Shown: positions 50,930 through 62,297, counted from the first letter of the stretch. The stretch is 64,000 bases of DNA from Isoetes taiwanensis (GCA_021234155.1 JAJEKV010000033.1:11230163-11294162), one strand, 5' to 3'. Notes: generated by a model not told the origin, from the sequence alone. A program made the numbers and translations.

Positions 50930-53900
50930 CCCCCACTCAGCAACCGGGAGAATCTGAATTGGCTCTGTGGTCCAATTTTTCCCCACTCAGAGACAAAGCA
51001 AGTGAATGAGAGAGAGAAACTTGAGAAACTTGTTGGTCAGCATGTCAGCAGACATGTTTTCATTGGGGCAGTACTGTAAGAGGATAGTGCCATTGTCGAC
51101 AAGGTGACGGATGAAGTGGTATTGAATATCAATGTGCGTCATTCGTTTGTGTAAAACTGGATTCTTTGCAACGGCCATTGCACCTTGACTGTCAGTGTGA
51201 AGAATGATACCAGGAGAAACTTGGATGCCAAGTTCTACACTGAAACGTTACAGCCATATTGCCTCTTTGCTTGCATGAGCCAGAGTGACATATTCAGCTT
51301 CAGTGGTAGAAAGAGCGACGCATTTCTGTTTGCTGCTACTCCGGCTGATTGCAACACCTGCAAGTGTGAAGACAAAGCCAGAAATGGACTTCCTGTCATG
51401 GTGATCTCCTGCCCAGTCAGCATCGGAGTATCCAGAGAGGATGGAGGAGCTATTCTTGTCATAATATAGGCCATGATGTGGTGTGCCAGCAAGGTATCGA
51501 AGGACTCATTTGAGATTTGCACAGTGAGTATGTTTGGGATCAAGATTGAATTGGCTAAGTTGCAGAGTGGCAGGGCAAGACCAGGACGTGTGCAAGCGGA
51601 GGCAAAGTTGAGGAGGCCAAGAATGTTTCTGTAATGGTGACGAATGTGAAGGAGCTCAGGGGAACAAGGAGGATCATCTGGAAGAAGAGAAATATTTGGC
51701 TCAAGAGGAGTAGTAAAAAGATTGCAAGTGTTTATACCAAAACGGTGGAGTAGGTTTTGAATGTACTTATGCTGGTGAAGGTGCAGAGTCCATTGGGTCT
51801 GATCATATTTGAGTTCCATGCCAAGAAAGTATGTGGCAGGACCTAAATCTTTCATGCGAAAAAACAGATTGGAGTTGAGTTTTAAGACTTAGAAGAGTAG
51901 GCAGATCACTGGTAAGAATAAGCAGGTCATCAACATAAACCAGAATGATAATGAGCTGAGGATGTTGACAGACATATGTGCTGGGATCAGCTTGGCTATG
52001 AGAAAATTTCAATTTAAGCAAGGTCTCATCAAGTTTGGAGTACCAGCAGCGAGAAGCATGTTTAAGTCCATACAAGGCTTTATGGAGAAGGCATACTTTG
52101 GTAGGATCAGCATCTAGGAAGCCCTCAGGCAATTCAACAAAGACTTCTTCTTTGAGATCTCCATAGAGAAAAGTGTTGTTTACGTCCATCTGGTGGATGT
52201 GGAGTTGGTTCAGAACAGCAAAGGCAAGAATGAAATGGACTGATGACATGCAGGCTATTGGAGCAAAGGTTTCAGTGTAATCAAGACCTGCAATTTGGTT
52301 GAAGCCACGTGCAACAAGGCGTGCCTTGAAGCAATTTATTTGGCCATCTGAGGTGTATTTTATCTTGAAGACCCATTTTGTGGTAACAAGATTGCGGTTT
52401 GGTGGACGAGCAACTAAGGATCATGTGCCAGTGGAAGCAATTGAGGCTAGTTCTTCATGCATGGCTTGGAGCCATTGAGCTTGATGAGGACTAGAAATGG
52501 CTTGCAGATAAGTCTGTGGCTCAGGTGATGTAGGTAAATTGGGAATAGGTTCTAGAACAGGTACTTGAAAATCAGGAATTTCAAGCGGTGGATGGGTTTG
52601 TTCAATGGGAAAACAAGCTTGGGTTTCATTACGAACATGGCATGTGACAATGAGTTTATGGGTAGCAAGGTTGAGGAGTCGGTATGCTTTTTGGGTATGG
52701 GAATAGCCTATGAACATGCAAGGTATAGATTGGGGTTCTAATTTTGAACGTTTGGCAAATGGGATGTGAGCAAAAGCTTGGCACCCAAAGACACGAAATT
52801 TATCAAGAGAAACGAAATGACAAGTCCAAACCTCTTCTGGAATTTTGTGCCCGATGCTAGAATGCGGCAAGTGATTGAGAATGTGTGATGATGTGTTGAT
52901 TTCTTCGCCCCAATATCTTGTTGGTACATTCATGGCCAGCAGCAAGGTTCTGGTCATATCTATCAGGGACCGATTGGCCCTTTCAACCATGCCATTTTGT
53001 TCTGGAGAATGAGGAGATGAAACCTCATGCCGGATTCCTTGTGAGCTGCAGAAATTGTTGAATGCATGGGAATTGAATTCTCCTCTTCCATCACTACGAA
53101 AAGTGATGAGCTTGGCACCTGTAAAGCATTCTTCTTGTGAAAGAAACTGCATAAAGTGATCAAAAGTTTCATGTTTAGCACGAAGAAGGTGAACATGAAG
53201 ATGTCTGTTGTGATCATCCAGGAACACCAGAACAGATTGGCACCCATTTGCTGTTGGAGGTCGAATTGGTCCACATAAGTCGCTATGCACCAGCTTACGA
53301 CGTTGAGTGGCTTGACTGGAGGAGCGTGAGAAGGACATGCATGGATTTTTGCTGATCAGGCAAACAGTGCAAGGTGATGAGTCTTTGAAGGCTTGATTCA
53401 AATGGCCTTGTTTGATTAGTTGTTGAAAACAGTTGGATCCTACATGACCCAATCGATAATGCCATAGGGAAGTAGCAACATGTGGACTGATCACAAGATG
53501 TGCAGATTTAGAGATGGAAGGGGAACTTATTTGGTACAGGTTACCGAGGCGGTGGCCAGAGAATAGAAGCTGGTTATGAGAGTTCTTAACAAAGCAAGCA
53601 GTGGTATTGAAGCTAACAGACAATCCAGCATCAGTGAGTTTGCTGACAGATAAAACACTCTTCTTCAAGCCTAGAACGTGTAAAACATCTCTGTGTGATA
53701 TACTTCTTTACCTCAAAAGGAAAAATAATGATGGCAGTTCCTGTGGCAACTCCAAATTGTTGGGAGTGATCTCCCATCTTCACAACACGAGCAGTTTTAA
53801 GAGGGTTATAAGTGACGAAACTAGAACGATCTGGTGTCATATGACTCGTGGCCCCTGAATCTAGAAATCAAGTGGGGTACATTTCTGGATTTGATTCATC

Positions 53901-54330
53901 AGCAGCAAACAAATATTCAATGGATTCATCTAGAGGGTGATCAGAAATGTCACCAATAGCAGGGTCATCATCAACCAAACAATTGTCCTCAACCACATTA
54001 CCAACATGATTGCAAATTAAATGGGAGTGTTGCAGCACTTCCATTTCAAAGATTCCCTTGAAAAAAACAACCTGCTCTAGAAAATGACATTTTTTCCTTC
54101 CAATTGGGAATTCCAATAGGCCTAAATTTTTTTTACCTGCATTTTGGCCCCTTAGTGCAAAAGAACTTGGATTTTGCCAAAAGCAGCACTTGAAAAGGGG
54201 AGAATTTAGACATGTATTTGTATTCTCTAAAAGTATTTTCTTGAAAACACCAGAATGTATAGTAAATAAAATAATCACTATATAATTAAAGTGTTTCAAT
54301 AACATCAATTTGTAACAACACATGAAGGTG
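50930..54330 (-). mobile_element. Ty1/copia retrotransposon, 5'-truncated
   Basis: The order on the - strand is protease, GAG-pre/integrase, reverse transcriptase, RNase H, PPT and LTR, the copia order. Upstream of the protease the sequence (53868-54323) holds only a poor Gag-like frame and then meets the 3' end of the methyltransferase gene at 54359. No 5' LTR or PBS is found. The 5' part is therefore lost or the copy was inserted truncated. Confidence 0.8.
50987..53880 (-). pseudogene. Copia polyprotein (protease-integrase-RT-RNase H), frame-broken
   Basis: The polyprotein supplies all enzymes for copia replication. The protease motif LDSGATSHMTPDRSSF is at about 53800-53850. Integrase (53668-52421) has the zinc-finger WHYRLGH...CTVC and catalytic residues in HSDLCGP, RSDGRGEF and EQNGMVERANR. 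RT (52249-51803) begins QMDVNNTFLYGDL and has YVDDLL. RNase H remnants include HTDSQGAMAV and HIDIQYHFIRHLV near 51190-51110. Two stops are TGA where TGG fits (before FLDSGA and after IASTGT). Frameshifts occur at about 53650, 51850 and 51240. Confidence 0.85.
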
Positions 54331-55962
54331 AGTAATAAATATTTTTGTATGAGACAGACTAAAGGTCCAAGTCGTAGTCTTCTTCATTCTTTTTGCTTGT
54401 CTCTGCTGTGCCAATTTCTGTGGTCTGCTCCTTTTGTGGTGCCTTACCCTTGTCTACTTCTTCAATGTCTTCAGGAATAGTAGCTAGAGCCACTTCTTTC
54501 AGCTCTGCAAAGGTAGCTTCATCATCTAAAGAGCTAGTAAATGGAGGCTGTATCTCTGAAGAGGTCAGCTTGGCAAAATCAGATGAGGATCTGGCGCCTA
54601 ACTCTTGATGCTCATCTGGTAGGGTAGGTAAGGCAGCCAATCTCATCCTGATGAAGTTCACAGCTTCTTTATCTATGTCCGCTGCTATACAATTGTGGCC
54701 CTTCTTAAGTGCACAGGCTATTGTTGCACCAAAGCCAGAAAAGGCATCAAGCACCCAATCTCCTGGACGCAAAAACATGTCTAGGAGATGGTTGATTAGC
54801 TTTTGAGGCTTCTGGTAGTGATTAACTATTCTACCTTGTGCACTAGGGTCTTGCAGCTTCTGAAGCACTGCTGGAAATTCCAAGACATTAGAAAAGTTCT
54901 GGCAAGCTGCTGTGTTAAAATGCTCCATGGTGTGTTTGCCATCGAAACTCCAGCAAGCAACATGGAGGTATTCAACCTTGCTCCGCAACCTCGGCCCGCC
55001 GCCATGGTAGTTTATATTTGTCTTGTACCTGTAGAAATAAAAGTCGAGTCACTAAGGAAAACAGAACAAGAAACTAACAAAGAGAATAACTCAAAGGTAA
55101 TCATATTCTGGAATAGAAAACGAAAGCACAAAGAAGAGGAACAAATTATCACATGCAAAGAAGAAACTAACGTATTCCAGAATAAAGTACTCACCAAACC
55201 ATATTCTCATAACCTGCTTGCACTGGAGATCCAAAATGATTCTTGAACGTAGACTCCACAAGGCCGGCTTGCATGCTAGAATGAAACACGACAAGACACC
55301 AGTGCTTGACTGTTGTGATTTGTTTAATACCGTCGACGAAGGCGTTAAATTCTGAATTTTTAAACGGCTGATCGTCATAACGGCTGTCCTTTAGTTTAAA
55401 GCCATAAGGAAGGCGCTATGACCAGTGTAAAATCCTGTGGTTTTACTGTTCCAACCAGTTTAGTGCAGTCCCCGTGGATGATAGAGAATAAATTGTTCTG
55501 ATCGTACAAGCTAAACTTTTCATAATCAGAAGGCTCCACTTCTAGAGTCCTCCTATCTGCCAATGTTCTTTCTTCTCGTGCCAGCCTCACGAGGTGCATA
55601 AGACCTTCTGGCAGGTCCTTATTTTTCTTCTTGTTCTGCAAACAAAAGAGAAATTGAGACCTAGATAAGTCAAGAATCGTGTGTTTAGTCAGCATACCCA
55701 TCCTTCAAAATTTGGAGCGTACTGGACAATACGCTCGTCGGATGTAGCAAATGGATAAAGCTCTTTGCACCTCTCCCATGTCTCCACGTTAAGTTGCTCC
55801 ATCAAACATGTCTGGCAGGTGGTGACATTTTTTTGGCTGGAAAGAGAACCTCAACCGTTTTCACAGTTGGAAACTGCAAGAGTAAAATAAACTAACTTCC
55901 TGCCACTAAAATTTATTCTAGAATATAAGTGGCTTAGACAACTTTTATTTTGTTGCAGAAGC

Positions 55963-56146
55963 GTATTCCAGAATACACTTTAGCTACAGCGTAAAAGCGA
56001 GAGTGTATTCCGGAATACACTTCTCCACAGCATCAAGATCGAAAGTGTATTCCAGAATACGTTTTCGCTACTGCGCAGGAGCGAAAGTGTATTCTGGAAT
56101 ACACTTTTCCACTTCATCAAGGGCGAATGTGTATTCTGGAATACAC
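55963..56146. repeat. 42-bp array of palindromic TATTCYRGAATA motifs in an intron
   Basis: The near-palindrome gtattcc/tggaatac starts at 55963, 56005, 56047, 56089 and 56131, an exact 42-bp period, within the intron 56256-55874. Related single motifs occur in the same gene's other introns (55106, 55173, 56543) and at 55916 and 56213. TTC-nn-GAA is also the core of a heat-shock element. Confidence 0.8.
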
Positions 56147-57445
56147 TTTCGATCCGTTGAGGGGCAAAAGCATTTTCTGGAGTGCCCATTTGCTCTTATT
56201 TCAAAACTCTGGTAGTATTCTAGAATAGAAAAGAAAACAAAAGTGGCAATGCTTACTTGTGCAACTCCTTCGACATTTCTTCCGGAGTGAACTCCTTGTC
56301 CACGACCTTCTGCAGGAGTCGTTCCAATAATTCTGTGTCAGTGAAGCCCTGCATCTCGCTCCAGACAGCGATGGTCATTTCTTTTTTTGGCACGTCGGAG
56401 CCTTTCTTTTTCTCGGACATCTTGCCTTTACTTTTTAGTTCACCACGCTCAAACATATTAAATATTTCATTTTGAAGTTCCCAGATCTGCAAACAAATCA
56501 AGCAGCTAGCTGTCAACAAAGAAGGTTTCTGTACACTAAATCTTATTCTGGAATATGCTGGAAACGTACCCGGCCATTCCTGAATGCTAGCTGAAACTAG
56601 TTGTCGTGACCAATGAGTAATACCCCTTTGTTCGCCTCGTCGTATTTGAGGCAACACTCAATGGCACAAGCTTCTTTTAATTCAAGTGAATATTGAGGCT
56701 TTTTCAAATCCTCCCCATACTTTTCTTTAAAGATGACGTATTCTCTGTGCATAAATCTGATTTTATCGACGAAGCTCATTTTCAACTTGTACTCGTTGTC
56801 AGCGTTGTGAGTGTTGGCAACGATTTTGGCTTCTTCATCGGTCAATCCACAGTAGACTGCACAGAGAACAGACAAGTACCTAGGATTCTTTTTTTCTTTA
56901 TACAATTGCCTCCTTGCCTTGAAACTGTGGTTCCCACCCAAAACATAATGCGTATATGTGTCCGCATTTTCTTATCGTGCTCTGCTGGGCTTGTGCACTG
57001 CTCTCTATCAACCAAAACCACAATAGGAGCAACATGGGCGTTCGGATTGCTCCGAATCCTATCCTTGAGTTTCCTTAAATGATCTGCGTGAATCTTTTGA
57101 ACCTGCAGTGGTCATTCTCCAGCTTCATTTTTAGGAGGAAGCTTCATTGATGTGATGGGCAAGTATATGACACCTTGCAAAAACTTGTGCAGGTTAATTT
57201 CTTCCATCTTTTCTGAAGTTTTGTCTACCTTTTTTCTTTAATAGCAACTCTTGGTGCCTTGCCCTTCCCTTCCCTTTTCTTGGGAACTTTCTCAGGAGCA
57301 TCTTCTATAGCAATTGGTGTCATTTTTCTTTTTTTGGGCTCTTTAGCAGCAATAGTCAGCCTCTGCTTCTTTGGAGGTAGTGCCTGCTGCTCTTCAGACT
57401 CTCCTGTGCTTTTTTTTGTCTTCTTCCTCTCCTGATGGACTGCTC

Positions 57446-58109
57446 CATGGAATAAATTACTACTCCTATATTTTAGTGTAGCCAAAATAGGTTAAGTTAA
57501 ACTACCTTTAAATTGGGGCTAGAAGTTTCTAACACTTGGCTAAATTAAATGGTTTTTCTCCATCATAGTTTCTTGCTTTTGGCTAAACTTTCACAAAAGA
57601 GAAAGGCAAATATTAGCCATCACGCTGTAATGACTTAAAAAAATCCAAGCATTCCGGCAAAGACGTTGAATTTATTGTAAATACATAAATCAAGACATGA
57701 ACATATATGAACATGTTCAAAAACCTAAAAAAAGGGGACGACATTGTTCCTTTTCCTCTAATGCTTTAACTTTGTACTTGCAACCAGAAAGAAAGTGGAA
57801 AAAAAAAAGAAACATAAACCCTATTTGAAATTTCTTAAAGTTAGTACATAAATTGGTGTTGAATTTCGGGCTAATCTATCAATTTTTCCAAGCCCACTCT
57901 ATCTTAGGTTTAGCTAATCGATGTCCCGATGGATATGTCTGGAGGTAAAGGTTTGGCTATTCAACCTAAAAACTCACTTGGGCGGCAAAAAAATTGGGCT
58001 AAAATTTTCTTTTTTTTGGGCATTTTTTCTATTTACTTTAGCCGTTTTTCTTGGCAAAACTGCTACAAAATAGCCATTTGGCTAATCTTAGCCGTTATTT
58101 TATTCCATG
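57446..58109. mobile_element. 664-bp hAT-like element, copy 2, inside the ParB-like/methyltransferase gene
   Basis: It has the same ends (CATGGAATAAA), the same length and near-identical sequence as 14614-15277, but inverted. The 8-bp target duplication 'gactgctc' is at 57438-57445 and 58110-58117. It sits between the acidic tail (EQEEEEE) and the Lys-rich linker of the host gene and supplies the spurious ATG of the downstream ORF. Confidence 0.88.
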
Positions 58110-58269
58110 GACTGCTCACGCTCCTTTATTCTTCCTCTTCTTCCTGCTCTGATTCGCTGTAAGCAAAGTCTTCGCTCTGTGTGCTTCGAACCAAGCTTAT
58201 AATGGCACTGAGCTTTCTCTTGTTGATGTAGTGGGAAACATATTTGTAGAGTGCCGGTGGTTGCACTTT

Positions 58270-58342
58270 GACATGAATGAAACCTTGGGATGAAACATGA
58301 ATGAAACCTTAGGATGAAACATGAATGAAACCTTGGGATGTC
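58270..58342. repeat. Three 24-bp tandem repeats in the host exon
   Basis: The block 'catgaatgaaaccttgggat' plus four bases is repeated. On the coding - strand it adds in-frame 8-residue units (..GFIHVSS..), one with a TAA in place of CAA. This is a short in-frame expansion in the methyltransferase gene's first visible exon. Confidence 0.75.
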
Positions 58343-58558
58343 GCAAAGGACAATCTCCCTCGTTGTCCAGACTTCCCTGCTATTTCACTCACATCTTGTA
58401 TGGTGCCCATGCAGACAAATTCTCTGTCATCGTATCTTTTTGCACCAGGACTGCGACACGCATATAAGAAAGTAAGGGTGTTGTACTTTTCAGCATACCC
58501 CGTGTGAAAACCACTACGTTTGGAAGTTCTCGTAAATTGCAGGCGCAGAGGTGTCGTC

Positions 58559-60169
58559 TGTGACGTTCCACGTAATTATACGGTCTACTATACGGGACCC
58601 GTACAAATACAAACACGTCACTCCCTAAAGGTACGCTACCATGGGGGTATGGGAACTTAATTGCAACCTAGGGGGTTACCTTACAAAGGATTAAATTAGC
58701 TATGCTAATTTAACACATTATTGATAATAACCTATAACCTAGGAAATTAGGATAATTACCAATTGGGAAGGCCACCTTTGTCGAATCGGCAGGCATGGGG
58801 ATTGCCAAGTTTGGATGCCAACTTGACCCCTATCCCCGGATTGACTCCTCGAAGATCGACCAAGGAAGGCCGAGCTGGCGCCATCAACCACCCACAGAGA
58901 GAACCGCCATACCAATGCGTCCTCGGTGAAGTCACAAAATCTTCAACCCGCCAGGAGATGGAGGCCCCATGGGAATGAGTCCAGCCGAATTCAGGTAGGT
59001 GGCTATGTGAATTCTAGATAACACTTGGTTGTGTCCGCCTTTCTCTGTTTTTTTTGTAATTCAGTCATAGAAACTAACCCTTGTTTGTGCAAACAAGTTC
59101 TCTTTATATTCAATTACGGTTCTTACTCACGAAAGGATGGATTGTTAGTTCTTTGTTTCATCGACTCAAACGAAGGGGGGATTACGGGGGGGGTAGAGGC
59201 CTCTGAACCGTGTATGGTAGTATGCTCCTAGATAGCGCCCTGTAAAGTCCCATTAGATGCGGCCTGTGCACAAGAACCCACCGGGTCCTAGATGCTATGG
59301 TCTGGCTTAGCACCAGACAAGGAACACAGTGGTGACATGAGGGGTGGGGTCTTGCATGAGCATACAAGGCTCCTGAGACTCCTACAGTGGGCTAGGCCTG
59401 ATAGCCGGTCACGTAGAGGGCCGGGTATGGGTCTGACACTCCCTGGGTGGGAAGGTGTGATCCGTATGGAGCACCTTGCACTTTGAGTAGATTTAGGGTG
59501 AGTAAGTCGGGTACGGATGCGGGGGTCGCTGATGCGGCACGTATTCTCTAGCTCACCCATGCAACCACTGTGATTCTGGAAGGGGACGCTTCCCCGACCT
59601 GCCTCATCGGACCAGGCGTCATGAACCTGGAGTAGGCTCAGAGGGTGATGCCCTGAGTTTGCGTCTCCGGAAGGCTATAGCGAAGCCATAGCATGAATTG
59701 ACCCATCTGCAAAGTGTGCACAGGAGGGGCGGATGGAGTGGACAACCCTAGCCAATGTTCTATGCCAGCCAACGCCATGCCCAGACTCGGTCTGCTGATC
59801 TCTTGAGGCCCAGCCGTCAGTCGATCCCCACGGGAGTCTGAGCCGGGGTAGAACCTGGGGTTTGGGTGTTTTCTTAGGATTAGATGCATGTTCTATGCCG
59901 TTGGTATATTGGATGGATGCGCCACCCTTCGTGGTGGTTATTTATGTGTATTCGTGCTGTGTGCTAATCCTTGTATTCATGCTTCCGCGACGTAGGAGTC
60001 CCATTGAAGGCGTGGGCCGAATGACCCCTTCGTGTCCTTCTTCGGGCCTCATTTCATCGATGGCCCGGACCAGACGGAGGGCCCTGCTCATGGTGAGATG
60101 ATCGCCATGGGAGGGGAAAGTCCCCGTATGTATACGTCCGAGGGTCGTATATATTCTGGGAGCGTCACA
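58559..60169 (+). repeat. 5' LTR of the + strand element
   Basis: 1611 bp from TGTGACGTTCC to GGGAGCGTCACA, with short inverted ends. Its 3' portion shares 'gtagaacctggggtttggg' and 'ggattagatgcat' with the LTR at 48829-50334. No gene is called inside it. Confidence 0.87.
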
Positions 60170-60170
60170 G

Positions 60171-60182
60171 TGGTATCAGAGC
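60171..60182 (+). promoter_or_regulatory. Primer-binding site of the + strand element
   Basis: TGGTATCAGAGC one base after the LTR, complementary to initiator-Met tRNA, as in the - strand element. Confidence 0.88.
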
Positions 60183-60917
60183 CGTGATTTCGGTTGTTCG
60201 AAATCATAGCACTGGCCAAACACTAACTCGTAGCACGGTAGTTAGGAGGGGGCTAAGTCAATGTGTCGTTAGTTCTCTTTGTTGTTTGGCTTGGTGTTAG
60301 GTTAAGTTAAGAAATTGTAGCTTAAAAGTGGAGGGGCCAAGATTGGAGGCCTAACAGGTGCCAGTGGGTAACTCAAAGGACAAAGATGATGGCTCCATTG
60401 GATTGGGCGCACTCGAATTACCCTAAAACAAATCCAACTCCGGCGAAAAATAGTCAAGGGCAGGCCCAAAAACGAATTCGGGCGCCGCTTGCTTTTTGTC
60501 GCTTTGCAGTCAAGTTAGAAGCGCCCGAAATGCTTTCCGGCGCCCGACCCGTCAGACTCGAGTCAACGCGGGCCCGCCAGTCAACTTCGGCGCCGCTTGC
60601 ATTCGGCGACACCCGTTGAGGCGAGAAACCCGTATAATGCCATCGGCGCCCGACCGTATGTGGCGCGTATTTCCGCCGTATATTTTTTTAATAATAAAAT
60701 TTTGAAGTTAATAAGAAAAAAAATTTGAAATTTTAAAAGTTAATTGGCCGTTTAGCAAACCATTTTCTGTCATTTGCTTTTGCTTCCGCGCCTCCAACCG
60801 CCTGAGCCGCCCTCCGCCATCGCCACCGGACCGGACCTTGATACTGCGCCCTTGTGCTTTGTGCCTCCTAGCGCCCCCTCTGCCATCCTCTTCGCCGCCA
60901 GCGCCTCACTATTCCCC
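60183..60917 (+). other. Leader region with recurrent GGCGCC words
   Basis: The leader carries several 'ggcgccg/ggcgcccga' palindromic words (60482, 60539, 60590, 60646). An AT-rich stretch with a possible TATA (gtatatttttttaata, about 60677) lies 230 bp before the next start codon. The ORFs at 60386-60705 are not supported as genes. Confidence 0.5.
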
Positions 60918-62146
60918 ATGGCTATTACCAAGAGCGCTCCGGACCCGTCCACCATGAGCATCGTGGAGATCTACGCCATGATTGCTAAGCACATGGCTAC
61001 TGACCCCAGCCTCATCGACATCTTGTTGGATGAGCTGGTCAATAGGTTTGAGAACAATGATAGGATTCCATATCCTGTCTATCACTTCTCAGAGCCATTC
61101 CTCATCCCGGTGAACCCTCGCCTCCCCCCTACCCTTGTTGAGCAACCTCGATATGGTGATGATGCTCATCAAGTTTTATCCTCCCAACAAGAAGGCCATA
61201 CGGAGGAGGAAGATGTCGGGGCCGGAGGCTGACCGGATTAGGGTTTCGCCCGGGGAAGGCGACCACCCGGATTGAGCGGCCCGACACGCTGAGTCCGGGT
61301 AGGGAGTACCGGGGTACCTCTGAGACGGCTTTGCCGGGCCATCGATGGCGAGAAACCATTGAGGTTCCCCCATACCAATGGCATGAGGGTTCCAACAGTT
61401 TTGTCTGGGGAGAAATCCCCGACATCAGCATCGACTATCTGACAACTATTCAGATAGATATGGGTCTTCGGCCACAAAGGTACCACGCTGAACTTAATCG
61501 CCGTGCCGCAGCCCAACTTTTTGCTCAAATCCAAGAAGACTTAAGGCAAGCTCGGGAAGAGCGCGAGAAGTTGGAGCAAGAGGAGCGGGACCGACAAGAT
61601 CAGCGGGACCAACAGGGAGGAGGTGCATCTGGGAGTGGCTCGAACCCAAAACCCACACATTCGACCGTTAAGCTCCGAAGGAAGGGAGTTGCTCATAAGG
61701 CCGGCAGTCAATATAAGGATAAGTTAAAGACTGTCGGGGCCTTTGGGAAGAAGACCAGCTCCGACCGGAGGCAGCAGAGAGTGGATAACTCCCGGCCGGT
61801 TGCTGGGGCTAAGACGGTGCCAACATCGTCGGGGCCTCGGCCACAGCGGAAGCCTCATCGGTTCCGACCCGGTACCGTGGCATTGCGGGAGATCCGCAAA
61901 TTTCAGAAGTCCACGGACCTTCGGGACGAAAAGAAGTCCTTTTTGAGGTCGGTGCGGAGATCGCCGCGACAATTTAAGACCGATCTCCGTTTCGGACCTT
62001 TGCAATTTTAGGCCCAAGAGGCTGCTGAAGCCTACTTGGTAGCACTTTTTGGTGATGCCAACCTTTGCGCTATCCACGCAAAGAGGGTCACCATAATGCC
62101 TAAGGATTTAGCCCTCGCCCGTAGGATACGGGGGGAGCAACCTTAG
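60918..62146 (+). pseudogene. Reading frame ending in a histone H3 fold, inside an LTR retroelement
   Basis: From the ATG at 60918 (ccccATGG) the frame reads IVEIYAMIAKHMATDPSLID and EPFLIPVNPRLPP. It passes through frame shifts at about 61190-61270 into [20 protein letters not shown] and a Gln/Arg/Glu coiled-coil ([20 protein letters not shown]). After a Lys/Arg-rich linker, 61847-62143 encodes a complete histone-fold region: [27 protein letters not shown], then after one TAG (62009) [32 protein letters not shown] and ARRIRGEQP. Ninety-nine codons match H3 from about residue 37 to the end. The first half of helix 1 is diverged and the canonical N-tail is absent. H3 identity is certain; that it belongs to the retroelement is inferred from position behind the LTR and PBS. 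It could be a host H3-variant gene. Confidence 0.8.
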
Positions 62147-62193
62147 CCTACTTGCGGGGATCCGCATTTGTACATATTTTGTTTGTAATAATT

Positions 62194-62199
62194 AATAAA
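62194..62199 (+). terminator. Possible polyadenylation signal after the H3 frame
   Basis: AATAAA lies about 48 bp after the final stop in an AT-rich context (gtaataattaataaagaagc). It would end an H3-frame transcript separately from the next frame. Confidence 0.35.
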
Positions 62200-62285
62200 G
62201 AAGCTTTTATTTTGAATTAAAAGTTTAAGAGTTTTTTTTTCATGTTAAATTTAAAATAAAATGCTGACATCAGCTTTATTAAGAG

Positions 62286-62297
62286 GGTTTAAAAGGG
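62286..62297 (+). promoter_or_regulatory. TATA-like box before the second frame
   Basis: 'ggtttaaaagggg' lies about 60 bp before the ATG at 62351, followed by a C/T-rich leader (cttttcctctctcctccctc). This resembles a plant core promoter and hints at independent transcription inside the element. Confidence 0.4.

Larger units (their letters stand above)
54359..58558 (-). pseudogene. ParB-like domain / DNA N4,N6-methyltransferase fusion gene, interrupted by transposons
   Basis: Five exon blocks are visible on -: 58558-56570 (interrupted by the hAT element 57446-58109), 56486-56257, 55873-55698, 55635-55195 and 55028-54359, all with GT-AG introns. The first contains YKYVSHYINKRKLSAI, an acidic tail, a Lys-rich linker, then QVQKIHADHLRKLKDRI, VAPIVVLVD and THYVLGGNHSFKARRQLY, a ParB-like pattern. 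Exon 4 has LFSIIHGDCTKLVG and VKHWCLVVFHSSMQAG. Exon 5 has GRIVNHYQKPQKLINHLLD and GDWVLDAFSGFGATIACALK (SAM-binding motif I), then NCIAADIDKEA. The substrate-binding DPPY/W motif expected after DFTLVIA is destroyed by a frameshift (about 55408-55420). The architecture is typical of prokaryotic and phage proteins, but this copy has introns and a nuclear-type basic linker. It is probably inactive. It could instead be an expressed gene with assembly errors. Confidence 0.7.

Noticed and set aside
61847-62146. Centromeric H3 (CENH3)
   Set aside because: FKTDLRF and [12 protein letters not shown] match canonical H3, and loop 1 is not lengthened as in CENH3, although the tail is unusual. A diverged H3 is the safer call.
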